Source: an uncultured Ruegeria sp. (lineage in GTDB: Bacteria > Pseudomonadota > Alphaproteobacteria > Rhodobacterales > Rhodobacteraceae). From it: 64,000 nucleotides of DNA. Shown here in pieces: positions 52,541-62,757 of this stretch (the first letter of the stretch is position 1; each line of letters begins with the position of its first letter). The stretch is taken from assembly GCF_947504215.1 (NCBI RefSeq), contig NZ_CANNGO010000008.1, positions 124,001 through 188,000 on the forward strand. Reading direction: 5' to 3'. A program made the translations under genes and the position numbers. Under the pieces are notes generated by a model. It was not told the origin of the DNA. It was given only the letters and a program-made list of their open reading frames with translations, and made no database searches.

Positions 52541-53476
52541 ATGAAGAAGCTGATCGCTGCAATTGCCCTGCTTGCCGCTGCGCCGGCCTGGGCCGAAGAC
52601 AAAATGACCGTTCTTCTGGACTGGTTCATCAACCCCGATCATGGCCCGATCATCGTGGCGCAGGAGAACGGCTATTTCGCCGAACAGGGCCTTGAGGTCG
52701 AGATCGTTCCACCCGCCGACCCCTCGGCGCCACCACGTCTGGTGGCCGCTGGTCAGGCTGATCTGGCCGTGTCCTATCAGCCGCAGCTGCACCTGCAAAT
52801 CCACGAGGGCCTGCCGCTCAAACGTGTCGGCACACTGGTTGCCACCCCGCTGAACTGTCTGCTGGTTCTGGAAGACGGCCCGATCAAATCGCCCGCCGAT
52901 CTTAAGGGTAAGAAAATCGGATTTTCAGTTGCAGGCGTGGAAGAGGCGGTCCTCAGCACAGTTCTGGGCAAGTATGGCGTCAAACTGGACGAGGTTGAGC
53001 TGATTAACGTGAACTTCTCGCTGTCGCCGTCGCTGATGACCGGTCAGGTGGACGCGGTGATCGGTGCCTACCGCAATTTCGAATTGAACCAGATGGATAT
53101 CGAAGGCGTTCCCGGCACCTGCTTCTATATTGAGGAAGAAGGCGTGCCAGCCTATGATGAGCTGATCTATGTCGCCAATCCCGAAACCATGGATATCGAC
53201 AAGGTCACCCGTTTCCTGGCCGCGACCGAAAAGGCAACGCAGTACATCGTCAACAATCCGGACAAAAGCTGGGAAATCTTCTCAGGCACCTCGCCCGAAT
53301 TGCAGGACGAGCTGAACGCCCGCGCGTGGGTCGACACGCTGCCTCGCTTTGCTTTGCGCCCGGCGGGTCTTGAGGCCGGCCGCTATGCAAGGTTCGAAGC
53401 GTTCCTGAAAGACAGCGGCATGATCGACAGCATCAACCCTGTCAGCGACATTGCCATCGACGTGACCGCAAAATGA
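52541..53476 (+). CDS. thiY: HMP-precursor-binding ABC transporter periplasmic protein (ThiY-type)
   Basis: 311 residues. Signal peptide MKKLIAAIALLAAAPAWAED, then the NMT1/THI5-like solute-binding fold (LLDWFINPDHGPIIVAQENGYFAEQG, then PPADPSAPPRLVAAGQADLAVSYQPQL). In ThiXYZ systems it binds N-formyl-4-amino-5-aminomethyl-2-methylpyrimidine, a thiamin breakdown product, feeding TenA salvage. Start ATG 52541 (M38 of the track frame) fits a signal peptide and SD AAGGA. Overlaps tenA by four bases. Confidence 0.9.
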   Translation: MKKLIAAIALLAAAPAWAEDKMTVLLDWFINPDHGPIIVAQENGYFAEQGLEVEIVPPADPSAPPRLVAAGQADLAVSYQPQLHLQIHEGLPLKRVGTLVATPLNCLLVLEDGPIKSPADLKGKKIGFSVAGVEEAVLSTVLGKYGVKLDEVELINVNFSLSPSLMTGQVDAVIGAYRNFELNQMDIEGVPGTCFYIEEEGVPAYDELIYVANPETMDIDKVTRFLAATEKATQYIVNNPDKSWEIFSGTSPELQDELNARAWVDTLPRFALRPAGLEAGRYARFEAFLKDSGMIDSINPVSDIAIDVTAK

Positions 53477-54147
53477 GCGAGTATGGCAAAGCCTTCGCGC
53501 TGATGCGCGATGCTGCGCAGGGGCCGTGGCGGGATTACACCCGCCACACCTTTGTCGAAGGGCTCAAGGACGGCACCCTCCCGCGAGAGGCGTTCCTACA
53601 TTATCTGCGGCAGGATTATGTGTTCCTCACCCATTTCTCGCGCGCTTGGGCGCTGGCGGTGGTCAAGGCGCAGACCCATGAAGAAATGCAGGTCGCCTCG
53701 GCCACGGTGAACGGGTTGATGCATGAAGAGATGATGTTGCATGTGGGCGTCTGCGCCGATGCGGGAATCTCGCGCGAAGAGCTGTTTGCAACGCCCGAGC
53801 GGCCAGAAAACCTAGCCTATACCCGCTTTGTTCTGGAATCCGGGTATTCCGGCGACTACCTGACCCTGCTTGCGGCGCTGGTACCTTGTGTCATCGGCTA
53901 TGCCGAGATCGGATCGCGATTGGCACAGGAGGCGACGTCGGAGACCTATCGCCCGTGGATCGACACCTATGCGGGCGATCAGTATCAAAGCTATTGCCAT
54001 GATATCGGCGCCTTGCTGGATGCGGCGTTGATCAGGCGGTTGGGTGAAAACTATGACCAGCTTCCCGTATGGTCCGACCTCTGCAAGACCTTTGAAACGG
54101 CAACTATGCTCGAGGTCAATTTCTGGCAGATGGGCCTGACCCCATGA
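53473..54147 (+). CDS. tenA: Aminopyrimidine aminohydrolase / thiaminase II TenA
   Basis: 224 residues, all-helical TenA fold. Catalytic Cys in ALVPCVIGYAEIGSRL, HYLRQDYVFLTHFSRAWA and HEEMMLHVGVCADAG present. Hydrolyses amino-HMP (from degraded thiamin) to HMP for ThiD. Sits between the substrate-binding protein and the ATPase of the uptake system. ATG overlaps thiY (ATGA). Confidence 0.92.
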   Translation: MSEYGKAFALMRDAAQGPWRDYTRHTFVEGLKDGTLPREAFLHYLRQDYVFLTHFSRAWALAVVKAQTHEEMQVASATVNGLMHEEMMLHVGVCADAGISREELFATPERPENLAYTRFVLESGYSGDYLTLLAALVPCVIGYAEIGSRLAQEATSETYRPWIDTYAGDQYQSYCHDIGALLDAALIRRLGENYDQLPVWSDLCKTFETATMLEVNFWQMGLTP

Positions 54148-54872
54148 TCCCAGCGCCCGACCTTACGATTAGTGGACATGCCAGTATCGATGGCGCGGCT
54201 TTGTTCGCGCCGCTGACCCTGACCCTTGCGGCGGGGCAATGGACGTGTCTGCTGGGCGGGTCGGGCGTTGGCAAAACAACGGTTCTTCGTTTGATTGCCG
54301 GGCTTGAGACCGGGGCGAAATTCACCGGGCAGATTACTGCCAGCGATGGCCAGCCCGTCGCAGCGCGGGTCGCCTATATGGCGCAGGACGATCTGCTGCT
54401 GCCATGGGCCACCGTGGCGCAGAATGTCTCGTTGGGTGCGCGGTTGCGCCGGGAAAAGCCCGATCTGGCCCGTCGCGACCGTCTGATCGAACGGATGCGG
54501 TTACAGAACCACATGACCAAAAAACCCTCCGAGCTTTCGGGCGGTCAACGTCAACGTGTCGCGCTTGCGCGTACGCTGATGGAAGACCGGCCCATTGTGT
54601 TGCTGGATGAGCCGTTTTCGGCCCTCGACGCCCGCACTCGGGCCGATATGCAGGAATTGGCTGCCGAGGCGCTACACGGCCGTACGGTTCTACTGGTGAC
54701 CCATGATCCGGGTGAGGCCGCGCGACTGGGCCAATCGATTGTTGTCATGACACCGTCAGGTCTGACGCCCTGCCAACCGCCCCACGCTCCGGCCCCGCGC
54801 AAGGTTGACGATGTTGAGACGCTGGAAACCCAAGGTTCACTGCTGCGGCTTCTGCGGGAGGAGGTGGCATGA
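54144..54872 (+). CDS. thiZ: ABC transporter ATP-binding protein for thiamin-precursor uptake (ThiZ-type)
   Basis: 242 residues. Walker A LLGGSGVGKTTVLRL, Q-loop MAQDDLLLPW, signature LSGGQRQRVALAR, Walker B IVLLDEPFSALDAR and His switch LLVTHDP. Powers the ThiX permease with ThiY as receptor. ATG overlaps the tenA stop by four bases. Confidence 0.88.
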   Translation: MIPAPDLTISGHASIDGAALFAPLTLTLAAGQWTCLLGGSGVGKTTVLRLIAGLETGAKFTGQITASDGQPVAARVAYMAQDDLLLPWATVAQNVSLGARLRREKPDLARRDRLIERMRLQNHMTKKPSELSGGQRQRVALARTLMEDRPIVLLDEPFSALDARTRADMQELAAEALHGRTVLLVTHDPGEAARLGQSIVVMTPSGLTPCQPPHAPAPRKVDDVETLETQGSLLRLLREEVA

Positions 54873-55603
54873 AATACTTGTCGGCCCTCGCTGCGACCCT
54901 GTTTGCGTTGGCGATCTGGCAAGGCATTGTCACCCTGACCGGCCTGCCGAAATTCATCTTGCCTGGCCCGGCACTGGTAGCCGAGACGTGGTGGCAGAAC
55001 CGCTGGGTGATCGCCGAGCATACCTGGATCACAGCCGTCGAGGTGGTGATTGGCATGGCGTTTGGCACGGTTCTGGGGGTGATCACTGCGCTGCAACTGG
55101 CCAATTCCCGTGCCGCGCGGGTGCTGGTGCAGCCGATGCTGGTGTTCACGCAGGCGCTGCCCGTCTTTGCATTGGCCCCGCTGCTGACGCTTTGGCTGGG
55201 TTATGGCCTGTGGTCCAAGGTGGCGATGGCGGTGCTGATCATCTATTTCCCGATAACTTCATCCTTTTTCGACGGGCTGATGCGCACGCCGTCGGGCTAT
55301 CTTGATCTGGCGCGCACCATGCAGGCCAATCGCCGCACGGTTTTATGGCACATCCGCGTTCCCGCTGCCTTGCCCTCGCTGGCCTCGGGGATGCGGCTGT
55401 CGGCGGTTTATGCCCCGATCGGGGCGGTGATCGGCGAATGGGTCGGCTCGTCGCAAGGATTGGGTTATCTGATGCTATTGGCAAATGGCCGCGCCAAGAC
55501 CGATCTAATGTTTGCAGCGATGCTGACCTTGGGCGTGTTCTCGATCCTTCTGCACATGATCGTCCGTCGCGCCACGGCGCGCATGGCCGGTGAGATGCGT
55601 TAA
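54869..55603 (+). CDS. thiX: ABC transporter permease for thiamin-precursor uptake (ThiX-type)
   Basis: 244 residues with five or six hydrophobic segments and the EAA-type loop DLARTMQANRRTVLWHIRVPAALPSLASGMRLS. N-terminal signal-like segment (YLSALAATLFALAIWQGIVTL). Last gene of the coupled thi operon (thiZ overlap of four bases). Inferred substrate from operon context. Confidence 0.87.
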   Translation: MKYLSALAATLFALAIWQGIVTLTGLPKFILPGPALVAETWWQNRWVIAEHTWITAVEVVIGMAFGTVLGVITALQLANSRAARVLVQPMLVFTQALPVFALAPLLTLWLGYGLWSKVAMAVLIIYFPITSSFFDGLMRTPSGYLDLARTMQANRRTVLWHIRVPAALPSLASGMRLSAVYAPIGAVIGEWVGSSQGLGYLMLLANGRAKTDLMFAAMLTLGVFSILLHMIVRRATARMAGEMR

Positions 55604-55638
55604 CCATTCGGAAACCGATTCTGCGCCAGTGTGGCGGC

Positions 55639-56394
55639 ATGACACAAGACGCCTTTGCCGAAGCCTCGATGCTGTTTGACACGGACGAAGCACCCGCGCA
55701 GCCGCTGCCGTCTGGTCGGTTACCTTCCTACATCAAAGATCATCGGCGGCGGTTGCGCGAAAGGTTCATGTCCGGCGGGTCGGCCGCGATGCCGGATTAT
55801 GAGTTGTTGGAGCTGGTCCTGTTCCGGTCCATCCCCCGGCAAGATGTGAAGCCATTGGCGCGCACATTGATCGATACGTTCGGCGATTTCAACCGTGTGC
55901 TGACTGCACCTCAGGAACGACTGCGTGATATCAAAGGCGTAGGCGACACGGTAATCACCGATCTGAAGATCCTCGAAGCCTGCGCCCATCGCATGGCCCG
56001 CGCACGAGTGATGCAGCGGCACGTAATCTCAGGATGGGATGCGCTGGTGGACTACTGTCACACCACCATGGCCCATCGCGAGACTGAGCAGTTTCGCGTG
56101 TTCTATCTGGATCGTAAGAATGTGCTGATCGCGGATGAGGAACAGGCCAAAGGCACCGTTGACCATGTTCCGGTTTATCCGCGTGAGGTCGCCAAACGCG
56201 CCTTAGAGCTGAACGCCTCGGCGCTGATCGTGGTCCACAACCACCCGTCAGGCGATCCGACCCCGTCACAATCGGATATAGATATGACCAATCGCATTCA
56301 GGATGCCTGTACAGCACTCGGGTTGACCCTGCATGACCATCTGATCATCGGCAAATCAACCGAACTTAGTTTTCGGTCAGAAGGCTACCTTTAG
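55639..56394 (+). CDS. radC: RadC-family JAMM protein
   Basis: 251 residues. A helix-hairpin-helix-like N-terminal part (RLRDIKGVGDTVITDLKI) and the JAB/MPN+ metal motif ALIVVHNHPSGDPTPSQSDIDMT. Despite its name, a DNA repair role is not established; the family is widespread and of uncertain function. Start ATG 55639 has no good SD, 35 bp after thiX. Convergent with the OmpA-type gene. Confidence 0.92.
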   Translation: MTQDAFAEASMLFDTDEAPAQPLPSGRLPSYIKDHRRRLRERFMSGGSAAMPDYELLELVLFRSIPRQDVKPLARTLIDTFGDFNRVLTAPQERLRDIKGVGDTVITDLKILEACAHRMARARVMQRHVISGWDALVDYCHTTMAHRETEQFRVFYLDRKNVLIADEEQAKGTVDHVPVYPREVAKRALELNASALIVVHNHPSGDPTPSQSDIDMTNRIQDACTALGLTLHDHLIIGKSTELSFRSEGYL

Positions 56395-56397
56395 CCG

Positions 56398-57954
56398 CTA
56401 CTGCACCCAAACTTCGACCCGGCGATTGACTTTGCGGCCCCAATCGGTGTCGTCACAAGCCATCGGCATCGCCTCACCGAACCCATCGACTGAAACCTCA
56501 ACGCTGTCCGGAATGGCGGTTTCTACCGCTGCCAAAACGGCATTGCGCACGGTTTGGGCCCGACGCAATGCAATGCGGGCGTTGGCTGCGGCGGCACCGT
56601 CACCGTCGCTGAACCCGACAAAGACCAGTTTGCGGGCATCAAACCTGCCGGCCTCAAGCGCTTGTGCCAGATTCAGGATGTTGGATCGTGATTGGGCGTC
56701 GGGTCGGGACGATCCGGTCTCGAACCGGAAAGACAAAGACAGCCGAGACAAGGGACGCAATGTCGCGATCATGCGCTGCAACTCCTCCAATCCGACCTCG
56801 GCGCTGCCGGTGACGATTGCATTGGCCAGACGGTCACCCTGAAGCCCGATCTGCATCGTTTCAGGGGTCTGGTCGACAAAACCTGCTTGTCGGATCGCCA
56901 TCTGAGCATCCGGACTTTGGCTATAAGACAGGAATTGACGTGCCACCCGCGGCAGACGGCGTTCGGGCAAATACAAAAACATGGGCGATGTCAGCGGGTA
57001 GTCTTCGGTCTTGATCGACTGACGCGTTGCGGCCAGCGCATGCCCACAGCCCCCGGTTAACGGCAACGCGCGGGCCGCTTCGGCTGAGGCTTGACTGGCA
57101 ATCCCGATGGCAAAGGGATCATCTGCGACCGCACGCACCAGATCGCTGCCCCGTGAATGCCGGATGGCAGACGCCGACAGCTCGACCCCGGCTGGGATCA
57201 AAAGTTGATCTTCAACGGCCTGCGCCAGTCCCGATCCCGCATCGGGCATGTACAGAGCAATTGGAGCGTCCGGACCGCCAAGATCTGACCAATTGGAAAT
57301 CTCGCCAGACAAAACGCGGGCCAGATCGCCGGGCGAGATCTGACGCACCACATTGTCTTGCGCCACCACTGGCACCATGGCGTCCAGCGCCACAACCCGA
57401 GACCGGCGGGTCTGTGCCAGATCGCCAAGCCCTGCAGATTGGGCCGCCTCGCGTTCAGTTTCTCGGATCTCACGCAAGGCCATGACGATGTCGGTATTGT
57501 TTTCGATCAGATCGGCAAATCCCCGATCGGTGTTGCCCAGGTGAAAGAACAGGCGCGCCAGCGGGGCTTGCCGTCCGTTTTGGTATAGCTCGTACTGAAA
57601 CGTGCTTTGATCTACGCGCGCAGGCGTTGCTGTCAAACCCTCTTGTTGGGCGAAGCCGATAATCAGCGCGGGTAGGACGGTTTCAGCCATCACGGATGAG
57701 CCCGAAAACCGAACCTCAGCCACGAAATCGGTCAAGTTGGGGCAGGCCGGCCCGTCGCAGGTGACGCCTGACCCATCAACGGTCAACTCGCCGAATTGTG
57801 TATCGACCCGGTAGAATTCCCCATCGAACCCCAACAGATTGCCGGTCACCTCGACCTTGCCGTCATGCGAGGTGAGCGTGATGTCCTGCGCCATGACGCC
57901 TGATGCCAGCGTCATCGATAACAGTGCAGCCGCTGCTGCACGAAGAAATGTCAT
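56398..57954 (-). CDS. PstS-like substrate-binding domain fused to OmpA domain
   Basis: 518 residues. Signal peptide ALLSMTLASGVMAQ, then about 90 residues of unknown function, a phosphate/PstS-type periplasmic binding domain (VRFSGSSVMAETVLPALI, ADLIENNTDIVMALREI, ARVLSGEISNWSDLG), and a C-terminal OmpA peptidoglycan-binding domain (RLSLSFRFETGSSRPDAQSRSNI, NARIALRRAQTVRNAVL, GFGEAMPMACDDTDWGRKVNRRVEVWV). It may tether a ligand-sensing domain to the wall. It lies 24 bp downstream of the exported unknown protein on the same strand. Confidence 0.85.
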   Translation of the reverse strand: MTFLRAAAAALLSMTLASGVMAQDITLTSHDGKVEVTGNLLGFDGEFYRVDTQFGELTVDGSGVTCDGPACPNLTDFVAEVRFSGSSVMAETVLPALIIGFAQQEGLTATPARVDQSTFQYELYQNGRQAPLARLFFHLGNTDRGFADLIENNTDIVMALREIRETEREAAQSAGLGDLAQTRRSRVVALDAMVPVVAQDNVVRQISPGDLARVLSGEISNWSDLGGPDAPIALYMPDAGSGLAQAVEDQLLIPAGVELSASAIRHSRGSDLVRAVADDPFAIGIASQASAEAARALPLTGGCGHALAATRQSIKTEDYPLTSPMFLYLPERRLPRVARQFLSYSQSPDAQMAIRQAGFVDQTPETMQIGLQGDRLANAIVTGSAEVGLEELQRMIATLRPLSRLSLSFRFETGSSRPDAQSRSNILNLAQALEAGRFDARKLVFVGFSDGDGAAAANARIALRRAQTVRNAVLAAVETAIPDSVEVSVDGFGEAMPMACDDTDWGRKVNRRVEVWVQ

Positions 57955-57978
57955 AAGATGGTCGAGCCTGCTTGCGGA

Positions 57979-58908
57979 TTACTTTGCCGCAACTTTCAGG
58001 TCTTGGAGCAGATTATTCAACACCATAAACTCACCAGCTTGCGAACAATCCGGCAAATTCAGTATCAAATCCCGTGACCGCAGGCGGCGGTCTGCGCGCA
58101 GTTCCAGTGACTGCGCGCTCAGAGTCTGTCCGCAGTTCGCCTCGGTCACTTCAGCTTCGACGGTCAGATCAATCGTACCGGATTGATCCGCCTGACCTGT
58201 CGGGAAGGAATAGACCTCGATATTTTGCGCCTCAACAAGCCCGGAATGGCCAAGGCTAACGACGTTACCCGCCCCGTAGGCCGACGTGTCCGCCCAGATA
58301 TGGCCTTCGCCGCCGTAACTGGCACCAAATTCCAACGCGTGAATCTGCAGCGCGGTATCGCCCCGCCATTGCAGTACGACACGTTCATGCTCGGCAATGT
58401 CCGGGACATGGGTTGTCGCAACAGTCCCGGTCTCATCTTCGAAGGAAATCAGGAAAATCGCATATTCTGACAATGCCGGAATGGTCAGGTTCAGTGCACC
58501 GTTTTTGTCGGTCATCTGAGTGACGGTCAGCCCGCTGTGATGGATTTCGACCCGTTTTTCCAGGTGGCAGGGGGCCTTTACGCGCAGTCGTGCTTTGGCG
58601 CCGGGCACTGCAACGGCCCGTGCACCCATGGCGCAGTTTTTTTGAGTTCGGGTAGGGGCTGGTAAAGTGCGTGTGGTCGTGGACACAACACTTGTATGTT
58701 CTGCGATTGCATCGGACGGTGAAGAAGATGTCAGGACGATGCTTTCAAGGCCCGCAAGGACTGAGGCTTGATCGGCAGTCGAAGCGACAGGCACATTGTC
58801 CTGCGCCCCGCTTGGCTGCGCGGACGTTCCATTTTGCATCAGGTAGCCAATGCCTAAGGCACAAGCGACTGTGCCGCACATGGTCACATAGTTCCGTACA
58901 ACGAACAA
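57979..58908 (-). CDS. Exported or membrane-anchored protein of unknown function
   Basis: 309 residues. An N-terminal hydrophobic anchor (VTMCGTVACALGIGYLM) is followed by a Ser/Thr/Pro-rich linker and a possible beta-rich region with paired cysteines (KNCAMGARAV ... APCHLEKRV; EANCGQTLSAQ ... LPDCSQAGEF). I do not recognise a functional family; similar proteins beside secA in Rhodobacteraceae have been labelled translocase, which I cannot support from sequence. Probably cotranscribed with the PstS-OmpA gene. Confidence 0.7.
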   Translation of the reverse strand: MFVVRNYVTMCGTVACALGIGYLMQNGTSAQPSGAQDNVPVASTADQASVLAGLESIVLTSSSPSDAIAEHTSVVSTTTRTLPAPTRTQKNCAMGARAVAVPGAKARLRVKAPCHLEKRVEIHHSGLTVTQMTDKNGALNLTIPALSEYAIFLISFEDETGTVATTHVPDIAEHERVVLQWRGDTALQIHALEFGASYGGEGHIWADTSAYGAGNVVSLGHSGLVEAQNIEVYSFPTGQADQSGTIDLTVEAEVTEANCGQTLSAQSLELRADRRLRSRDLILNLPDCSQAGEFMVLNNLLQDLKVAAK

Positions 58909-59009
58909 TTCACTCTCCCCCCGTGTCAGGAGCGAGTCGCAATGTCGTTAATAATCACGGCCAATTTGTGGCCGCGAGGCGGACTCATTGTGGTTGACTG
59001 CGGGTGACG

Positions 59010-61727
59010 TCAGGTCAGCCTGCCATGACAATGCTTGAATTTCTTCCCTGACCCACACGGGCACTTGTCGTTGCGCGACGGGTTCCCCCAGGTTGACGGG
59101 TCGTCCTCGACAAACCCAGGAAGCGGGTCGCCTGAAGCTTCGGCTTCGGCCACTGCTTCGGCCTGGTTTGCGGCCTGATCCACGGCCTTTTGGTTCTGGG
59201 CTTGCTGGGCCGCCATCTGGGCAAGCATTTCCTTTTGCTCTTCTTCGGTCAAAGGACGTACGCGTGACAGCTGCTGCGTTACGGTTTCGCGCAGACTGTC
59301 CAGCATACCTTCGAACAGCTGGAAGCTTTCCGTTTTGTACTCGTTCAGCGGATCGCGCTGGGCGTAACCGCGGAAACCAACAACCGAGCGCAGATGCTCC
59401 AGCGTCAACAGATGCTCGCGCCACTTGCCATCAATGGTCTGCAGCAACACCTGTTTTTCGATATTGCGCATGTTTTCCGGCCCGAATGCGACAGCTTTTT
59501 GCGCCATCATTTCGTCGGCGGATTTGATTAAACGCTCGCGCACCTGTTCATCATCGACGCCTTCTTCTGCGGCCCAGTCCTGAACCGGGGCGTCGATGCT
59601 CAGCTTGTCCTTGATGGCCTCGTACAAGCCATCGGTATCCCATTGATCTGCATAGGATTTGGGCGGCATGTATTCGTCAATCAGATCATCAATCACCTGT
59701 TCGCGCATATCCGATACGATCTCGGACAAATCGTTGGTCGACATGATCTCGCGACGCTGGCTGAAGATTACCTTACGCTGATCGTTCATCACGTCGTCGA
59801 ACTTCAGTACGTTCTTGCGCATGTCAAAGTTGCGACCTTCGACCTTGGACTGCGCACGTTCCAGAGACTTGTTCACCCAGGGGTGCACAATCGCCTCACC
59901 TTCTTTCATGCCCAGTGTGGTCAGAACTTTGTCGAGACGTTCCGAGCCGAAAATACGCATCAGATCATCTTCAAGGCTAAGGTAGAAAACAGTGCGGCCC
60001 GGGTCACCCTGACGACCGGAACGGCCGCGCAGCTGATTGTCGATGCGGCGGCTCTCATGGCGTTCGGAGGCCATCACATACAGGCCACCCGCTTCAAGCA
60101 CCTTCTGCTTTTCTTCGGCATGGCGTGCTTCTTCGGCTGCGCGCAGCTCGGTTGGGTCGGCTTCGGGGTTTTCCGCCAACGCCTGAAGCACTTTCATTTC
60201 GACATTGCCTCCCAGCTGAATGTCAGTGCCGCGACCGGCCATGTTGGTAGCGATGGTCACCGCGCTATAACGGCCCGCATCGGCGACGATCTGGGCCTCT
60301 TGTTCGTGCTGGCGGGCGTTCAGAACGTTGTGCTCAATACCTTCCTTGGTCAGCAGCTGGCTCAGCAACTCGGATTTCTCAATCGATGTTGTGCCCAAAA
60401 GAACAGGCTGGCCCTTTTCGGTGGCCTTCTTGGTTTCTTGGATCATCGCGTCGTACTTCTCGCCACCGGTACGATAAACCTGATCGTCTTCATCCAGGCG
60501 CGCGATGGGTTTGTTGGTCGGAACCTCTACCACGCCCAAACCGTAAATCTCGGAAAATTCCTCCGCTTCGGTCAGCGCGGTACCCGTCATTCCACCCAGC
60601 TTGTCATAAAGGCGGAAATAGTTCTGGAATGTCACGCTGGCCAGAGTCACGTTTTCGGGCTGAATTTGCACGTTTTCCTTGGCTTCGATGGCCTGATGCA
60701 AACCTTCGGACAAACGACGGCCCGGCATCATCCGGCCGGTGAATTCGTCGATCAGAACTACGTTGCCGTCCCGGACGATGTAATCCTTATCGCGCTGGAA
60801 CAGCTTGTGCGCCCGCAGACCCTGATTGACATGGTGCACCACAGTGGTGCTTTCGGGATCGTAAAGAGAATGCCCTTCGGGGATCAGCTCCGCCTCTAGC
60901 AACTGGCTTTCCAGAAACTCGTTGCCTTCATCTGTGAAGGTCACGTTCCGGGACTTTTCGTCCAGTGTGAAGTGATCATCGCTCAGCGACGGGATCAGCG
61001 CATCAATGGCGGTGTATAGATCCGAGCGGTCCTCGGACGGGCCCGAGATGATCAGAGGGGTTCGCGCTTCATCGATCAGGATCGAATCCACCTCATCCAC
61101 GATCGCGAAATTATGGTGCTTCTGGTACACCTGATCCAAATCTGCCTTCATGTTATCGCGCAGATAGTCAAAACCCAGCTCGTTATTGGTGGCATAAGTG
61201 ATGTCGCAGGAATAGGCTGCCAGCTTCTCGGCATCGGGCTGGCCTGACCATATCACGCCAGTTGTCATGCCAACGGCGGCAAACACCTTGCCCATCCATT
61301 CTGAATCGCGCTTGGCCAGATATTCGTTCACCGTGACGACGTGTACGCCCTTGCCGGTCAGTGCGTTCAGATACGCAGGCAGGGTCGCAACCAGCGTCTT
61401 GCCCTCACCGGTTTTCATTTCCGAGATATTGCCCTGATGCAGAAACGCACCGCCCATCAGCTGCACGTCAAAAGCACGCAGGCCCAGCGCGCGCTTGGCG
61501 CCCTCGCGGACATTGGCAAAGGCCTCAGGCAGCAGGTCGTCCAGGCTTTCGCCGTCCAGTGCACGCTTGCGCAGTTCGGCGGTCTTCTCGATCAGACCCT
61601 CATCCGACAGCTTTTCGAACTCTGGCTCCAGCGCGTTGATCTGTTCGACCAGCGGGCGGGTCGCCTTGATCTTGCGGTCGTTCGGTGTTCCGAACACCTT
61701 TTTGGCGAGCGTTCCGAGTCCCAGCAT
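59010..61727 (-). CDS. secA: Preprotein translocase ATPase SecA
   Basis: 905 residues from ATG 61727 ([21 protein letters not shown]), preceded by GGAG; the track frame adds 22 upstream codons. Motor ATPase of the Sec pathway. Walker [59 protein letters not shown], and a C-terminal zinc motif [14 protein letters not shown] for SecB/phospholipid contact. The long plus-strand frame 59643-60899 is antisense shadow. Next to two exported-protein genes transcribed the same way. Confidence 0.97.
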   Translation of the reverse strand: MLGLGTLAKKVFGTPNDRKIKATRPLVEQINALEPEFEKLSDEGLIEKTAELRKRALDGESLDDLLPEAFANVREGAKRALGLRAFDVQLMGGAFLHQGNISEMKTGEGKTLVATLPAYLNALTGKGVHVVTVNEYLAKRDSEWMGKVFAAVGMTTGVIWSGQPDAEKLAAYSCDITYATNNELGFDYLRDNMKADLDQVYQKHHNFAIVDEVDSILIDEARTPLIISGPSEDRSDLYTAIDALIPSLSDDHFTLDEKSRNVTFTDEGNEFLESQLLEAELIPEGHSLYDPESTTVVHHVNQGLRAHKLFQRDKDYIVRDGNVVLIDEFTGRMMPGRRLSEGLHQAIEAKENVQIQPENVTLASVTFQNYFRLYDKLGGMTGTALTEAEEFSEIYGLGVVEVPTNKPIARLDEDDQVYRTGGEKYDAMIQETKKATEKGQPVLLGTTSIEKSELLSQLLTKEGIEHNVLNARQHEQEAQIVADAGRYSAVTIATNMAGRGTDIQLGGNVEMKVLQALAENPEADPTELRAAEEARHAEEKQKVLEAGGLYVMASERHESRRIDNQLRGRSGRQGDPGRTVFYLSLEDDLMRIFGSERLDKVLTTLGMKEGEAIVHPWVNKSLERAQSKVEGRNFDMRKNVLKFDDVMNDQRKVIFSQRREIMSTNDLSEIVSDMREQVIDDLIDEYMPPKSYADQWDTDGLYEAIKDKLSIDAPVQDWAAEEGVDDEQVRERLIKSADEMMAQKAVAFGPENMRNIEKQVLLQTIDGKWREHLLTLEHLRSVVGFRGYAQRDPLNEYKTESFQLFEGMLDSLRETVTQQLSRVRPLTEEEQKEMLAQMAAQQAQNQKAVDQAANQAEAVAEAEASGDPLPGFVEDDPSTWGNPSRNDKCPCGSGKKFKHCHGRLT

Positions 61728-61818
61728 GTTCACTCCAGCGGATCTTTTCTTGTCTTGGTTGCGACAGGCTTGCCCACCTTGCGCGCAACCCATAGATAGC
61801 TGGGATGAAAGATGGTCC

Positions 61819-61865
61819 TGTCAAAGGCTTCAAGGCGATGTAAGCGGCAGGTTCTGAAGTGTCAA
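61819..61865 (-). promoter_or_regulatory. Candidate secA promoter region
   Basis: Two perfect TTGACA words on the minus strand (61865-61860 and 61824-61819). The upstream one has TACATC 17 bp downstream as a possible -10; the second has only a weak -10. They lie 90-140 bp upstream of secA in the 176-bp gap shared with the divergent PPIase gene. Confidence 0.35.
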
Positions 61866-61903
61866 CGCCACGCCCCGTCGCGGCCAGAATATAGGATGAT
61901 TCC

Positions 61904-62752
61904 ATGCCCAAAGGCCTCACTTTTCTTCCATCGCTGGCCTTGGCGGCTGTGATGGCGCTGCCGCTGTCTGCAGAAACCAAGCCTGACGCCAGCACCGTCG
62001 TTGCCCGGGTCAACGGGGATGAGATCACATTGGGTCACGTCATTGCCACCGCGTCGACATTGCCGCCGCAATACCAGCAGGCTGAAGACGATGTGCTGTT
62101 TGACTTCATTCTCGAACAGCTCATTCAGCAGCAACTGCTTGGTCAGGAGCAAGATGGCTTGTCCAAGCTCCATGCTCTGACGCTGGAAAACGAAACCCGT
62201 TCCTTGCACGCAGTGCAAACGGTTGATGCCTTGACGGATGCGGTCGCGACAGATGAGGCGGTTCAGGCGGCATATGATGCGCAATTTGCCGAATTTGATG
62301 GCGAAGACGAATACGACGCCAGCCACATTCTGGTCGAAACCGAAGACGAAGCCAAAGCCATCAAGGCGCAATTGGATGATGGTGCAGATTTTGCCGAGTT
62401 GGCGCGCGAGAAGTCGACTGGTCCGTCTGGACCAAGTGGTGGTGCATTGGGTTGGTTTGGCAAGGGCCAGATGGTACCAGAATTCGAGGCGGCCGTGCTT
62501 GAGCTTGAAAAGGGTCAGGTCTCGGACCCGGTTCAAACGCAGTTTGGCTGGCATCTTGTTGTCTTGAATGACACGCGCAAAACCCAAGCCCCTGAACTGG
62601 ACGCCGTGCGGGAGGAATTGGTTCAAACCATCCAGCAAGAGGCGATTCAGGCGCGCATCGACGAATTGACGCAACAAGCGCAGATCGAACGCCCTGCACT
62701 TGAAGGGGTCGGGCCGGAAGTCCTGCGCCAACTGGACCTGATTCAGGAGTAA
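61904..62752 (+). CDS. Parvulin-type peptidyl-prolyl isomerase (exported)
   Basis: 282 residues. Signal peptide LTFLPSLALAAVMALPLSAE, an N-terminal SurA-like region, then a PpiC/rotamase domain (YDASHILVETEDEAKAIKAQL, FAELAREKSTGPSGPSGGALGWFGKGQMVPEFE, FGWHLVVLNDTR). Assists folding of secreted proteins in the periplasm, sensible beside secA. Divergent from secA; followed 5 bp later by argJ. Confidence 0.92.
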   Translation: MPKGLTFLPSLALAAVMALPLSAETKPDASTVVARVNGDEITLGHVIATASTLPPQYQQAEDDVLFDFILEQLIQQQLLGQEQDGLSKLHALTLENETRSLHAVQTVDALTDAVATDEAVQAAYDAQFAEFDGEDEYDASHILVETEDEAKAIKAQLDDGADFAELAREKSTGPSGPSGGALGWFGKGQMVPEFEAAVLELEKGQVSDPVQTQFGWHLVVLNDTRKTQAPELDAVREELVQTIQQEAIQARIDELTQQAQIERPALEGVGPEVLRQLDLIQE

Positions 62753-62757
62753 CCCCC

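Noticed and set aside
59643-60899. 418-residue plus-strand ORF inside secA
   Set aside because: Exactly antisense to SecA, Phe/His/Gln-rich shadow composition, no recognisable domain.
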